This document shows, piece by piece, positions 7,103 to 12,424 of a DNA stretch of 12,424 bases (positions are counted from its first letter, which is position 1; the number at the start of each line of letters is the position of its first letter). The notes below the pieces were generated by a model. It did not search any database, was not told the DNA's origin, and worked only from the letters and a program-made list of their open reading frames with translations. The position numbers were made by a program, and so were the translations under genes. The stretch is taken from contig PWHO01000197.1 in assembly GCA_003555385.1 (NCBI GenBank), forward strand, positions 1-12,424, written 5' to 3'. The DNA is from Bacteroidales bacterium (GTDB lineage: Bacteria > Bacteroidota > Bacteroidia > Bacteroidales > UBA7960).

Positions 7103-8104
7103 ATGAAAAAAGCACAAAAAGTCCGCCTGGGGATTTTTATTCTGGTAAGTTCCCTGCTGCTACTGCTCCTGATCGGGTACTTTACGGCCCGTAACTTGTT
7201 TGAGCGAAAAGAGAGCTATTATGTGGCGTATAGCGACGTGTCGGTCAGTGGCCTTAATGTGGGCACTTCGGTTAAATTTGTGGGGATCGATGTGGGGTCC
7301 ATTGCCTCCATCAGAATTGATCCGGAAGATGTCAACACCATCATTGTGGAACTCGCGCTCCAGGAAGATACGCCTATTAAGGAAGATGCCCAGGCAGATA
7401 TTATATCAATGGGGATCACCGGGCTGAAAACCATTGAGATACGTGGTGGAACGCAGGAAGCAGGGTTTCTTGAACCCGGTGATTTTATCCCTGCAGGTAG
7501 TTCATTGGCGGAAGACTTAACCGGTAAGGCCGAGGTGATCTACCTGAAACTGGAGCAGGTGCTCAATAATCTGGAAGATTTTACAGCCCCTGATAATATC
7601 AGGGCCTTTAGTGATGCAGCTGAAAACATCGGTGCTTTTGCAGTTCAGGGAGGAGAGGTGATCGGCCGGCTTGATGAAGTTGTGGCTGAGAACCGGGAAG
7701 ATGTGAAGCTAACAGTATCTGCCGTCCGCGAATTGTCCGGAGAGTTAAACAAAACCTCTGAAGAACTGTTTGCTGGCGTCTCCCGCTTCAATGAGATCAT
7801 GCAGGGCGATACCCTTGGTGAAGTGCTTGGTAATTTCAGGGAGATTTCCATCACGCTGAGAGAAACCAATCTGAACGAACTAATTGCACAACTTGCTCAA
7901 GCCACCCTGGAAACCCAAAATCTGCTGCGCAGCGTGGGTGAAGATATTGACAGGGGCAGTGAGGCCCTTACGCATAATCTGCTAATCCTGCAACATACCA
8001 TGAATAATATACATGAAGCTTCCAGGAAGATCAGTACAAATCCTTCCGTGCTGATCCGGCGCCCCCGGGTTGAAGGCAGCCCCGATCAAATACTTGATGA
8101 CTGA
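7103..8104 (+). CDS. mlaD: MlaD-like MCE-domain lipid transport protein
   Basis: An MCE-family substrate-binding protein anchored in the inner membrane, thought to form a ring or tunnel carrying phospholipids across the periplasm. The 333-residue product has one N-terminal helix (about 8-27). A single MCE domain at about 38-117 includes SGLNVGTSVKFVGIDVGSI (49-67) and MGITGLKTIEIRGG (103-116). A long helical, probably coiled-coil region runs from about 140 to 310, and the tail NPSVLIRRPR is typical of MlaD/PqiB-type proteins. It is first in an operon with an auxiliary lipoprotein, a permease and an ATPase. The ATG start is preceded by an A-rich leader without a clear SD. The substrate is inferred from the family. 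Confidence 0.9.
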   Translation: MKKAQKVRLGIFILVSSLLLLLLIGYFTARNLFERKESYYVAYSDVSVSGLNVGTSVKFVGIDVGSIASIRIDPEDVNTIIVELALQEDTPIKEDAQADIISMGITGLKTIEIRGGTQEAGFLEPGDFIPAGSSLAEDLTGKAEVIYLKLEQVLNNLEDFTAPDNIRAFSDAAENIGAFAVQGGEVIGRLDEVVAENREDVKLTVSAVRELSGELNKTSEELFAGVSRFNEIMQGDTLGEVLGNFREISITLRETNLNELIAQLAQATLETQNLLRSVGEDIDRGSEALTHNLLILQHTMNNIHEASRKISTNPSVLIRRPRVEGSPDQILDD

Positions 8105-8187
8105 TAACTGGCCCGTTACCAGTGTGTGCCCGGTTCCAGGTAAAACAAGCTTGTAATGAGACCCCTAAACTCCAGAACTTTTTCGCC

Positions 8188-8802
8188 ATGAATAAACACG
8201 TACTGATTCCGATTTTTTTGCTATTGGCTTTCGCCGGATGCCGGAGTGGCAGTGAGGTTACCACTCAGCACTATTTGCTTGAAATGCCTGCAGAATATGA
8301 GTTCATTTGGGAGGGTGAACCCGGGCCTTTACCGGCAAGCTGTGAAGTTCTTGGCCCCGATGTAGTGCCGGCTTATTCTTCTCACAGGATAGCTGTCAGG
8401 GAAGAATCACACCAAATCAGGTACTTTGGTTTCAATGAGTGGGCCATACGACCTGATCAGGTATTCCATCAGATGGTCGTTGATTTCCTGAAAGAGAACC
8501 GGGTATTTGAGGAGTTGGCTTACGGCCGCGTGGTGATACCCGCCGATTATGTGCTGGAAACAGAGATCATTCACCTTGAAGCGGACAACAGGCAGGAAAT
8601 GTTTCGGGCCAGGTTGCACGTGGAGTTCAGGCTGAGGGAGAATGAGACGGATAAAATTTTGTTGACCCACCGGGAAGACAGGATGGAAACATTGGAAGGC
8701 AGAAACCTGAATGACTTTGCCGAAACCGTCAGTCGCATGTTTACCGAAGAGTTGGCCGCCTTTACGGAATCCATTACCGGTGAAGTGAATCGAAATCAGT
8801 AA
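8188..8802 (+). CDS. ABC-type transport auxiliary lipoprotein (PqiC/YmbA-like)
   Basis: A probable outer-membrane lipoprotein working with the MCE transporter. From the ATG at 8188 the product has 204 residues and a clean lipoprotein signal ending LAFAGC, with acceptor Cys18; the in-frame ATG at 8122 would bury this signal, so it was not chosen. The mature part begins with a YLLEMP strand and continues with RIAVREESHQIRYFGFNEWA and RPDQVFHQMVVDFL. This is the layout of the ABC_trans_aux/PqiC family (strand, 'RYF...W' motif, then helix). It lies 83 bases after mlaD and 29 before the permease. No soluble MlaC-like carrier is encoded nearby, so this lipoprotein may be the outer-membrane partner. 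Sequence similarity in this family is low, so confidence is moderate. Confidence 0.75.
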   Translation: MNKHVLIPIFLLLAFAGCRSGSEVTTQHYLLEMPAEYEFIWEGEPGPLPASCEVLGPDVVPAYSSHRIAVREESHQIRYFGFNEWAIRPDQVFHQMVVDFLKENRVFEELAYGRVVIPADYVLETEIIHLEADNRQEMFRARLHVEFRLRENETDKILLTHREDRMETLEGRNLNDFAETVSRMFTEELAAFTESITGEVNRNQ

Positions 8803-8831
8803 TCGGATAATGCGAGGTGGTTGATGTCCCG

Positions 8832-9965
8832 ATGAAAAAGAAAAACAATATAAAAGAGATATGTGCCGGCAATACCGTGGTTGGACGGCTTGACGGTAAT
8901 ACCCTGAGGTTATCAGAGGTACTTACCATCAACGAGGCTTCCGGATTTGCCAGGAATTTTCTCCGTTGTGTCAGGTCTGCAGCAACGAAGTCGTTGGTTG
9001 TAGATCTGGACAATGTAGAGCAGATTGACAGTGCCGGGGTGATGGCTTTGTACTACCTGGAGAAAAAACTAAAGGAAAAAGGAATTAATGTAGAATTTTC
9101 GCGGGGATCTGAGGCAGTTTTGGAGAAGATCAAACTGTTTTACCCCAAAGGTGCTGCAGAGGTTAAGCCGCCACCCCAAAAAGGGTTGTTTGAGAACGTC
9201 GGAGACGGCGTGCACCGTTTTTTCAGTGTCTATGTGTTTGAATTTCTGCTACTTGCATCCAATATTTTCTACTGGGGCATTGTCGACCTTTTCAGGCCCG
9301 GGGCCCGGCGTAAAGGAGAGTTTGTGAACCAGGCCGTACTTATTGGTGTCAATGCGGTGCTGATCGTCGTTTTCCTTTCCTTTGTGATCGGATATGTAAT
9401 TGCCCTGCATTCAGCCGGGCAACTGAGAACGTTTGGTGCCAATATTTTTGTCGTAGACCTGGTGGTTTTTTCCATCATGAGTCAGATGGGTCCCCTGATC
9501 ACAGCCATATTGGTAGCCGGGCGAAGCGGGTCTTCCATTGCCGCAGAGATTGCCACCATGAAGGTGACAGCAGAGTTGGATGCCCTGAAGACCATGGGGC
9601 TGAACCCCAATCGTTTTGTGGTGGTTCCGAAGCTTTATGCATGTATGTTTACCATGCCATTTCTGATCGTGTTTGCCAATGTATCCGGCATCACAGGAGG
9701 AGGTCTGGCGGCGTATCTTTACCTGGATATTTCCCCCGAAGTTTTCATAAACAGGATGACTGACATTATGATGAGTAAAGATCTGTTCACAGCGCTTGTC
9801 AAAAGCCAGGTAGCTGCAAGTCTGATTGTGCTGACGGGCAGTTTTTATGGTTTCCGGGTGGAAAAAGGTGCTGAGGGCGTGGGCAAAGTAACTACCCTGG
9901 CAGTGGTGGTGGCCATTACCCTGGTGATTATTGCTGACAGTGTACTGGGAGTGATTTTCTATTAA
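8832..9965 (+). CDS. mlaE: MlaE-type permease with fused N-terminal STAS (MlaB-like) domain
   Basis: The membrane permease of the lipid-transport ABC system, joined to its STAS regulator. From the ATG at 8832 it has 377 residues; a GTG at 8817 would add five. Residues about 14-108 form a STAS domain with VVDLDNVEQIDSAGVMAL at 56-73. Ser67 sits where anti-sigma-antagonist-like STAS proteins are phosphorylated. A Pro-rich linker (113-116) leads to the MlaE permease domain with about five helices. The characteristic cytoplasmic segment runs AGRSGSSIAAEI (229-240), then MKVTAELDALKTMGL (243-257). In Escherichia coli MlaB is a separate protein; here it is covalently attached. A GAGGTGG at 8814-8820 may act as a ribosome site. 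Confidence 0.92.
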   Translation: MKKKNNIKEICAGNTVVGRLDGNTLRLSEVLTINEASGFARNFLRCVRSAATKSLVVDLDNVEQIDSAGVMALYYLEKKLKEKGINVEFSRGSEAVLEKIKLFYPKGAAEVKPPPQKGLFENVGDGVHRFFSVYVFEFLLLASNIFYWGIVDLFRPGARRKGEFVNQAVLIGVNAVLIVVFLSFVIGYVIALHSAGQLRTFGANIFVVDLVVFSIMSQMGPLITAILVAGRSGSSIAAEIATMKVTAELDALKTMGLNPNRFVVVPKLYACMFTMPFLIVFANVSGITGGGLAAYLYLDISPEVFINRMTDIMMSKDLFTALVKSQVAASLIVLTGSFYGFRVEKGAEGVGKVTTLAVVVAITLVIIADSVLGVIFY

Positions 9966-10004
9966 AGAGGCGCAGATGGAATATTAAGGAGGTGCAGATG
10001 GAAA
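9961..10004 (+). repeat. 22-bp tandem duplication of the mlaF translation start region
   Basis: 9961-9982 and 9983-10004 match at 19 of 22 positions (ATTAA[A/G]GAGG[C/T]GCAGATGGAA). The second copy holds the strong ribosome site AAGGAGG (9986-9992) and the mlaF ATG at 9998. The first copy holds the weaker AAAGAGG, the end of the mlaE stop codon, and an ATG that opens a three-codon frame (ATG GAA TAT TAA, 9976-9987). Confidence 0.85.
9986..9992 (+). promoter_or_regulatory. Strong ribosome binding site of mlaF
   Basis: AAGGAGG lies 5 bases before the ATG at 9998 and fixes that start over the in-frame GTG at 9992, which overlaps the motif. A site this strong stands out against the weak leaders of the nqr genes. 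Confidence 0.75.
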
Positions 10005-10765
10005 AAGAAAAAGTGATCGATGTGCAGGAACTCAATGCGAGTTTTGATGACCATGTAGTGCTGAAAGATGTTTCTTTTTCTGCTTACCAGGGGGAAGTGA
10101 CGGTTGTTCTTGGCGGAAGTGGCTCCGGGAAAACCACTTTATTCAGGCATTTATTGGGTCTGCTGCCCATACATAAAGGAAATGTTTCCGTGTTGGGCCG
10201 GGATGTGGCGACCCTCCGGGAGGTGGAGCAACTGGAGCTATACCTTCAGATGGGGGTGTTTTACCAGTCCGGGGCCCTGCTTAGTTCACTGACTGTTGCA
10301 GAAAACGTCGCACTGCCGTTGGTGCAGCATACCAGCATGCCCCCTCCACTGATCGATGAAATTGTGCGGATGAAGCTGGGGTTGGTAAACCTCGGTCATG
10401 CGTATTACCAGTATCCGGCAGAATTAAGTGGCGGAATGGTTAAGCGCGTAGCATTGGCCAGGGCAATAGCCATGGATCCCCCGCTGCTTTTCTGCGATGA
10501 GCCGGGCGCCGGGCTTGATCCGGTATCGCTTGAATCACTGGACCAGTTGCTGCTTAACCTGAAAGAGCAGCTTGGTATTTCCGTGCTTATGGTTACACAT
10601 GAAGTTACCAGTATTTTAAGGGTTGCTGACAGGGTAGTGTTTCTTGACGAGGGAGTAGTGGCCTTTGAGGGAGCGCTGAAAGAGGCGCTAAGGTCCGACC
10701 ATCCTGCGGTAAAGGCTTTTTTCGCTGTACTGAAAACCGAACACCTCAAAGAGATCTTTGGTTAA
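9998..10765 (+). CDS. mlaF: MlaF-type ABC transporter ATP-binding protein
   Basis: The ATPase that powers the MlaE/MlaD lipid transporter from the cytoplasmic side. The product has 255 residues. Walker A is GGSGSGKT (39-46), the Q-loop glutamine is Gln90 (FYQSGALL), and the signature is LSGGMVKR (143-150), a form typical of MlaF and MCE ATPases. Walker B is LLFCDEPGAGLDP (163-175, with Asp167 and Glu168), and the H-loop is His201 (MVTHE). All motifs needed for ATP hydrolysis are intact. It is the last gene of the mla operon; its TAA overlaps by two bases the stop of the convergent small gene, with no clear terminator between them. Confidence 0.94.
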   Translation: MEKEKVIDVQELNASFDDHVVLKDVSFSAYQGEVTVVLGGSGSGKTTLFRHLLGLLPIHKGNVSVLGRDVATLREVEQLELYLQMGVFYQSGALLSSLTVAENVALPLVQHTSMPPPLIDEIVRMKLGLVNLGHAYYQYPAELSGGMVKRVALARAIAMDPPLLFCDEPGAGLDPVSLESLDQLLLNLKEQLGISVLMVTHEVTSILRVADRVVFLDEGVVAFEGALKEALRSDHPAVKAFFAVLKTEHLKEIFG

Positions 10766-10968
10766 TTATTCTTGTTTTCCTCCTGGTTCTCGCAGTCTTC
10801 GGGCTTACCTGAAGCACAGGCACACGATCTTGTTAGTCTGCCCGTATCAGGGTCATAGGAACTGGTGCATGACTTGGTAAAAGTAGCCCCCGGTTTGAAA
10901 AACATCTTGATGGCAATGCCACTGATGGCAAAGGCCAGTAGTAATATGGCAAGAATTAGTATTTCCAT
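10762..10968 (-). CDS. Small one-helix four-cysteine membrane protein, NqrM-like
   Basis: A 68-residue protein with an N-terminal membrane helix (about 3-24, ending GIAIKMFF), then a short polar domain with Cys34, Cys49, Cys51 and Cys59 (C-x14-C-x-C-x7-C) and an acidic, Asn-rich tail. NqrM (DUF539), needed to mature Na+-NQR in Vibrio, probably by supplying iron for the NqrD/NqrE centre, has the same size, topology and C...CxC...C order, with shorter loops as I recall them. The nqr operon and apbE nearby make an NqrM-like role attractive, though the gene is on the opposite strand about 6 kb from nqrF. AAAAGGAG lies 5 bases before the ATG, which supports a real gene. The alternative is an unrelated small metal-binding membrane protein. 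Confidence 0.6.
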   Translation of the reverse strand: MEILILAILLLAFAISGIAIKMFFKPGATFTKSCTSSYDPDTGRLTRSCACASGKPEDCENQEENKNN

Positions 10969-11041
10969 GTTTGCTCCTTTTGAGTAGTGTTAATCCTTTT
11001 GTATGGTGTTTGCTCCTTTTGTGTAATTGGTAATCGTTTTG
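10968..11041 (-). repeat. Ribosome-site-like repeats upstream of the NqrM-like gene
   Basis: Read on the minus strand, CAAAAGG or a close variant recurs four times before the start codon. On the plus strand these are CCTTTTG at 10976, 10995 and 11015 and CGTTTTG at 11035, spaced 19, 20 and 20 bases. TGTTTGCTCCTTTTG occurs at 10968-10982 and again at 11007-11021, a 39-base period. The copy next to the gene is the actual ribosome binding site. Confidence 0.8.
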
Positions 11042-11243
11042 TTATAATGGCGCTGTCCGGGGGTGTGTACCTTTCACCGGGGTTATGAGCCTGTCAGTTT
11101 TGAAAATTATCCGGGCTGCGGACTTTATTTCAGAACAAACTGATCGTCCGGAATGTTCACTGTTGCCCCTGTTACAGCGAAACCATCCCACACGCTTAAC
11201 CGCCACATCCCTTCGCCCGGGGAGTCACCAAATCATGTCATCT
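11042..11243. other. Intergenic stretch with no recognised feature
   Basis: This is the middle of the gene-free interval between the NqrM-like gene and the end of the methyltransferase gene (10969-11287). Repeats occupy both ends of that interval. The centre shows no convincing gene, TAnnTTTG promoter or terminator in my reading. The plus-strand frame opening at 11085 runs on antisense to the methyltransferase and does not look like a protein. A promoter for the NqrM-like gene should lie here but was not found. Confidence 0.5.
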
Positions 11244-11310
11244 GCGAAACCACGACATCATGCTACCGGCGAAACCACGATATCATGCTACCGGCGAAAC
11301 CACGACATCA
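11244..11310 (-). repeat. 25-bp tandem repeat covering the methyltransferase stop codon
   Basis: GCGAAACCACGA starts on the plus strand at 11244, 11269 and 11294, a 25-base period. Read on the minus strand the gene-proximal copy gives the last residues MSWFRR and the TAG stop. The next copy reads ATG ATA TCG TGG TTT CGC CGG TAG (MISWFRR, stop), and the distal one reads ATG ATG TCG TGG TTT CGC AGA TGA (MMSWFRR, stop). The gene end has been duplicated downstream of itself; the distal copy may keep the original stop. Confidence 0.85.
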
Positions 11311-12208
11311 ATATGCCGGCAGCAATGGCGGCATTGAGTGATTCGGGGCCGTTTTCGCCGCCCTTGTCTGTCCCGGAGTCTTTGCCGGTGCCGGAACCCT
11401 TCCCGGAGCCTTGGTCTGGTCTGCCGCCATTGCCGGCGCCTTTGCCTGGTCCGAAGTCTTTGCCTGGTCCGGAGTCATTGCCTGGGCTGTCTCCCTTACC
11501 TGGTCTGGTATCTGTAACTGATATATCCTCTGTGCGGTGCCGGGGAATTAAAACCTTACGGTTTACGAAGGCTTCAATTTCTGCAGAGATCCCCTCTGAT
11601 TCATTGCCGATTACCAGGGCTGCCGGCACCTCAGGCTGTTGGGTGTGTAATGGCTCCCCCTGCAGGAAAGCTCCGTACACATTCCTGCCACTTTGCCTGA
11701 GCAGTTCTTTAAGGTCGGTGTATATCAAGCGGATCCGGATAAAAGATCCCATGGTTGACTGGATCACCTTTGGATTGTATACATCTGCTGTGTCCGGGGA
11801 GCAATAAATGGTGCGTATGCCAAACCAGTCTGCGGTCCTGATAATGGTTCCAAGGTTGCCCGGGTCCTGCAGGGTGTCCAGTGCCAGAACGAGGTCTTCC
11901 TGTTCCTGGTCAGGCAGGTCCCCGGCGTCCGGTTTTTTGACTACGGCAAGTACCTGGTTGGGTGTTTTCAAGGTGCTGAGGCGCGACAACTCCTTTTCGG
12001 TGATCGTGATGCAGGTTACCTCCTCCGGCAGCCTGCCCCGGTTTTGCTCCATCCATCCTGCCAGGCCGCAAACCATATCAATCTGCATCGGCGAGTCGGC
12101 CAGCTCCTGCACAATTTTGGCTCCCTCTGCCACAAAAACACCATGGCGGTCACGGTATTTTTTCAGGCGGAGCGACTGAATATATTTGATGCGGGACGCG
12201 GAAATCAT
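11288..12208 (-). CDS. TrmH/SpoU-family RNA 2'-O-ribose methyltransferase with a low-complexity insertion
   Basis: A SPOUT-class enzyme that methylates ribose 2'-OH in rRNA or tRNA using S-adenosylmethionine. From the ATG at 12206-12208 (MISASRIKYIQSL) it has 306 residues; the longer frame from 12244 runs into the rplI terminator. An N-terminal substrate-binding domain (about 1-95) includes RHGVFVAEGAK. Motif 1 is LQDPGNLGTIIRTADWFG (113-130, with Asn118 and Arg124), and motif 2 is VIGNESEGIS (199-208, with Asn202 and Glu203). Motif 3 starts IPRHRTE (221-227) and resumes ESLNAAIAAGIL (289-300, with Ser290 and Asn292). About 62 Gly/Lys/Asp/Ser/Pro-rich residues separate the two halves, where homologues have none or a short loop. 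The frame stays open and all motifs are kept, so it may still be active. The exact RNA target is unknown. Confidence 0.88.
   Translation of the reverse strand: MISASRIKYIQSLRLKKYRDRHGVFVAEGAKIVQELADSPMQIDMVCGLAGWMEQNRGRLPEEVTCITITEKELSRLSTLKTPNQVLAVVKKPDAGDLPDQEQEDLVLALDTLQDPGNLGTIIRTADWFGIRTIYCSPDTADVYNPKVIQSTMGSFIRIRLIYTDLKELLRQSGRNVYGAFLQGEPLHTQQPEVPAALVIGNESEGISAEIEAFVNRKVLIPRHRTEDISVTDTRPGKGDSPGNDSGPGKDFGPGKGAGNGGRPDQGSGKGSGTGKDSGTDKGGENGPESLNAAIAAGILMSWFRR
11345..11527 (-). repeat. Coding minisatellite inserted in methyltransferase motif 3
   Basis: Residues 228-288 are a hydrophilic hexapeptide-like repeat. Four 18-bp units are clear at 11441, 11459, 11477 and 11495, built around TTTGCCTGGTCCG on the plus strand. 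They encode PGK-type units (RPGKGD, SPGNDS, GPGKDF, GPGKGA). The rest, 11345-11440, continues as more decayed Gly/Ser/Lys/Asp-rich sequence. Unit length is a multiple of three, so gain or loss of units would keep the frame. Confidence 0.8.
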
Positions 12209-12212
12209 GTTC

Positions 12213-12220
12213 CAAAGATA
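12213..12220 (-). promoter_or_regulatory. Possible -7 promoter element of the methyltransferase gene
   Basis: Read on the minus strand, TATCTTTG matches TAnnTTTG and ends 4 bases before the ATG at 12208. A start site about 7 bases downstream would fall at or near the start codon, implying a leaderless or nearly leaderless transcript. A -33 element at the normal spacing was not found, so this is tentative. Confidence 0.35.
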
Positions 12221-12231
12221 CAGGCTTTTAT

Positions 12232-12260
12232 AAAAAAAACCCATCCCGCAAAGGGACAGG
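12232..12260 (-). terminator. Intrinsic terminator of the rplI operon
   Basis: On the minus strand CCTGTCCC, a TTTGC loop and GGGATGGG form an 8-bp stem with two G-U pairs, followed at once by eight T residues. On the plus strand the same stem would have two mismatches, so it works best in the rplI direction. It lies between the rplI stop and the methyltransferase start. Confidence 0.8.
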
Positions 12261-12303
12261 TTTTTTGGAGGATATATCGGGTGGTTGAAAACCCGGCTGA
12301 TAA

Positions 12304-12424
12304 TTATTCGCCTACTACCTCAAATTTGATCTCGGGGCGGACTTCCTTATGAAGGTTTATCTTAGCTGTGTAAGATCCTACCTCCTTGATGGAGTCACCG
12401 TCTACCATGATCTTCTTGCGGTCA
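12304..12424 (-). CDS. rplI: 50S ribosomal protein bL9, C-terminal part (partial)
   Basis: The last 39 codons of a minus-strand gene that begins outside the window, with TAA at 12304-12306. The visible C-terminus begins DRKKIMVDGDSIKEVGSY and ends with IKFEVVGE. This matches the C-terminal domain of bL9, where a basic DRKKI strand, an IK.xGxY motif, an LHKEV segment and a final VVGE are characteristic. bL9 binds 23S rRNA at the base of the L1 stalk. In most bacteria rplI follows rpsF and rpsR, which should lie beyond the window. A terminator follows 43 bases downstream. Confidence 0.93.
   Translation of the reverse strand, partial: DRKKIMVDGDSIKEVGSYTAKINLHKEVRPEIKFEVVGE

Noticed and set aside
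8122..8187. Upstream ATG for the auxiliary lipoprotein
   Set aside because: The extra 22 residues would place the lipoprotein signal internally; the ATG at 8188 gives a standard signal with acceptor Cys18.
10747..10760. CAAAGA-GA-TCTTTG inverted repeat at the end of mlaF as a terminator
   Set aside because: The stem is AT-rich with a two-base loop and no T-run follows directly on either strand, so it is weak evidence for termination.
11059..11082. GGGGGTG...CACCGGGG as a hairpin between the NqrM-like gene and the methyltransferase gene
   Set aside because: Only the GTG/CAC part pairs; the flanking G-runs are not complementary.
11085..11807. Plus-strand open frame of 240 codons, Pro/Leu/Ser-rich
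   Set aside because: It is antisense to the methyltransferase insertion; its PLPGPESLPG-like repeats are just the reverse reading of the 18-bp minisatellite.

Overview
The window looks like a chromosomal segment from a member of the Bacteroidota, possibly a marine or salt-adapted one. The reasons are a complete Na+-translocating NADH:quinone reductase (Na+-NQR) operon of the type common in that phylum, mostly weak Shine-Dalgarno (SD) signals, two TAnnTTTG-type -7 promoter elements, and the small membrane protein and SPOUT methyltransferase types seen there. This assignment rests on recognition of protein families, not on a database search.

Positions 1-5466 (+ strand) hold the 3' end of nqrA, then nqrB, nqrC, nqrD, nqrE and nqrF, closely spaced or overlapping, then a cation diffusion facilitator (CDF) metal-efflux gene starting 4 bases after nqrF. 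The key Nqr residues are all visible: FMN-acceptor threonines in NqrB and NqrC, membrane Fe-S cysteines in NqrD and NqrE, and the 2Fe-2S, FAD and NADH motifs of NqrF. Positions 5467-6015 are a 549-base non-coding stretch packed with repeats: five GC-rich hairpins whose stem sequences differ while pairing is kept, seven GTTGTTGGTT decamers spaced about 32 or 64 bases apart, and three GACCC...GGGTC dyads joined by near-identical spacers. Directly after it comes apbE (6016-7026), encoding the flavin transferase that attaches FMN to NqrB and NqrC.

Positions 7103-10765 (+) form a Mla/MCE-type lipid transport operon: an MlaD-like MCE protein, a PqiC-like auxiliary lipoprotein, an MlaE permease with an N-terminal STAS domain (an MlaB-MlaE fusion), and an MlaF ATPase. 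The mlaF start region is tandemly duplicated. Converging on mlaF is a small minus-strand gene for a one-helix, four-cysteine membrane protein. It resembles NqrM, the Na+-NQR maturation factor, so the window may carry nearly the whole Nqr assembly set (nqrA-F, apbE and an nqrM-like gene). Its ribosome binding site also lies in a repeated leader.

Positions 11288-12424 (-) hold a TrmH/SpoU-family 2'-O-ribose methyltransferase and the end of rplI (ribosomal protein bL9), with a terminator between them. The methyltransferase is unusual: about 62 residues of Gly/Lys/Asp/Ser/Pro-rich repeat split its third catalytic motif, and its last codons and stop lie in a 25-bp tandem repeat.

The best leads for something new are the covarying hairpin array before apbE, the NqrM-like protein, the repeat insertion in the methyltransferase knot, and the cluster of separate short tandem duplications between about 9.96 and 11.53 kb. 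No tRNA, rRNA, insertion sequence or CRISPR array was found.
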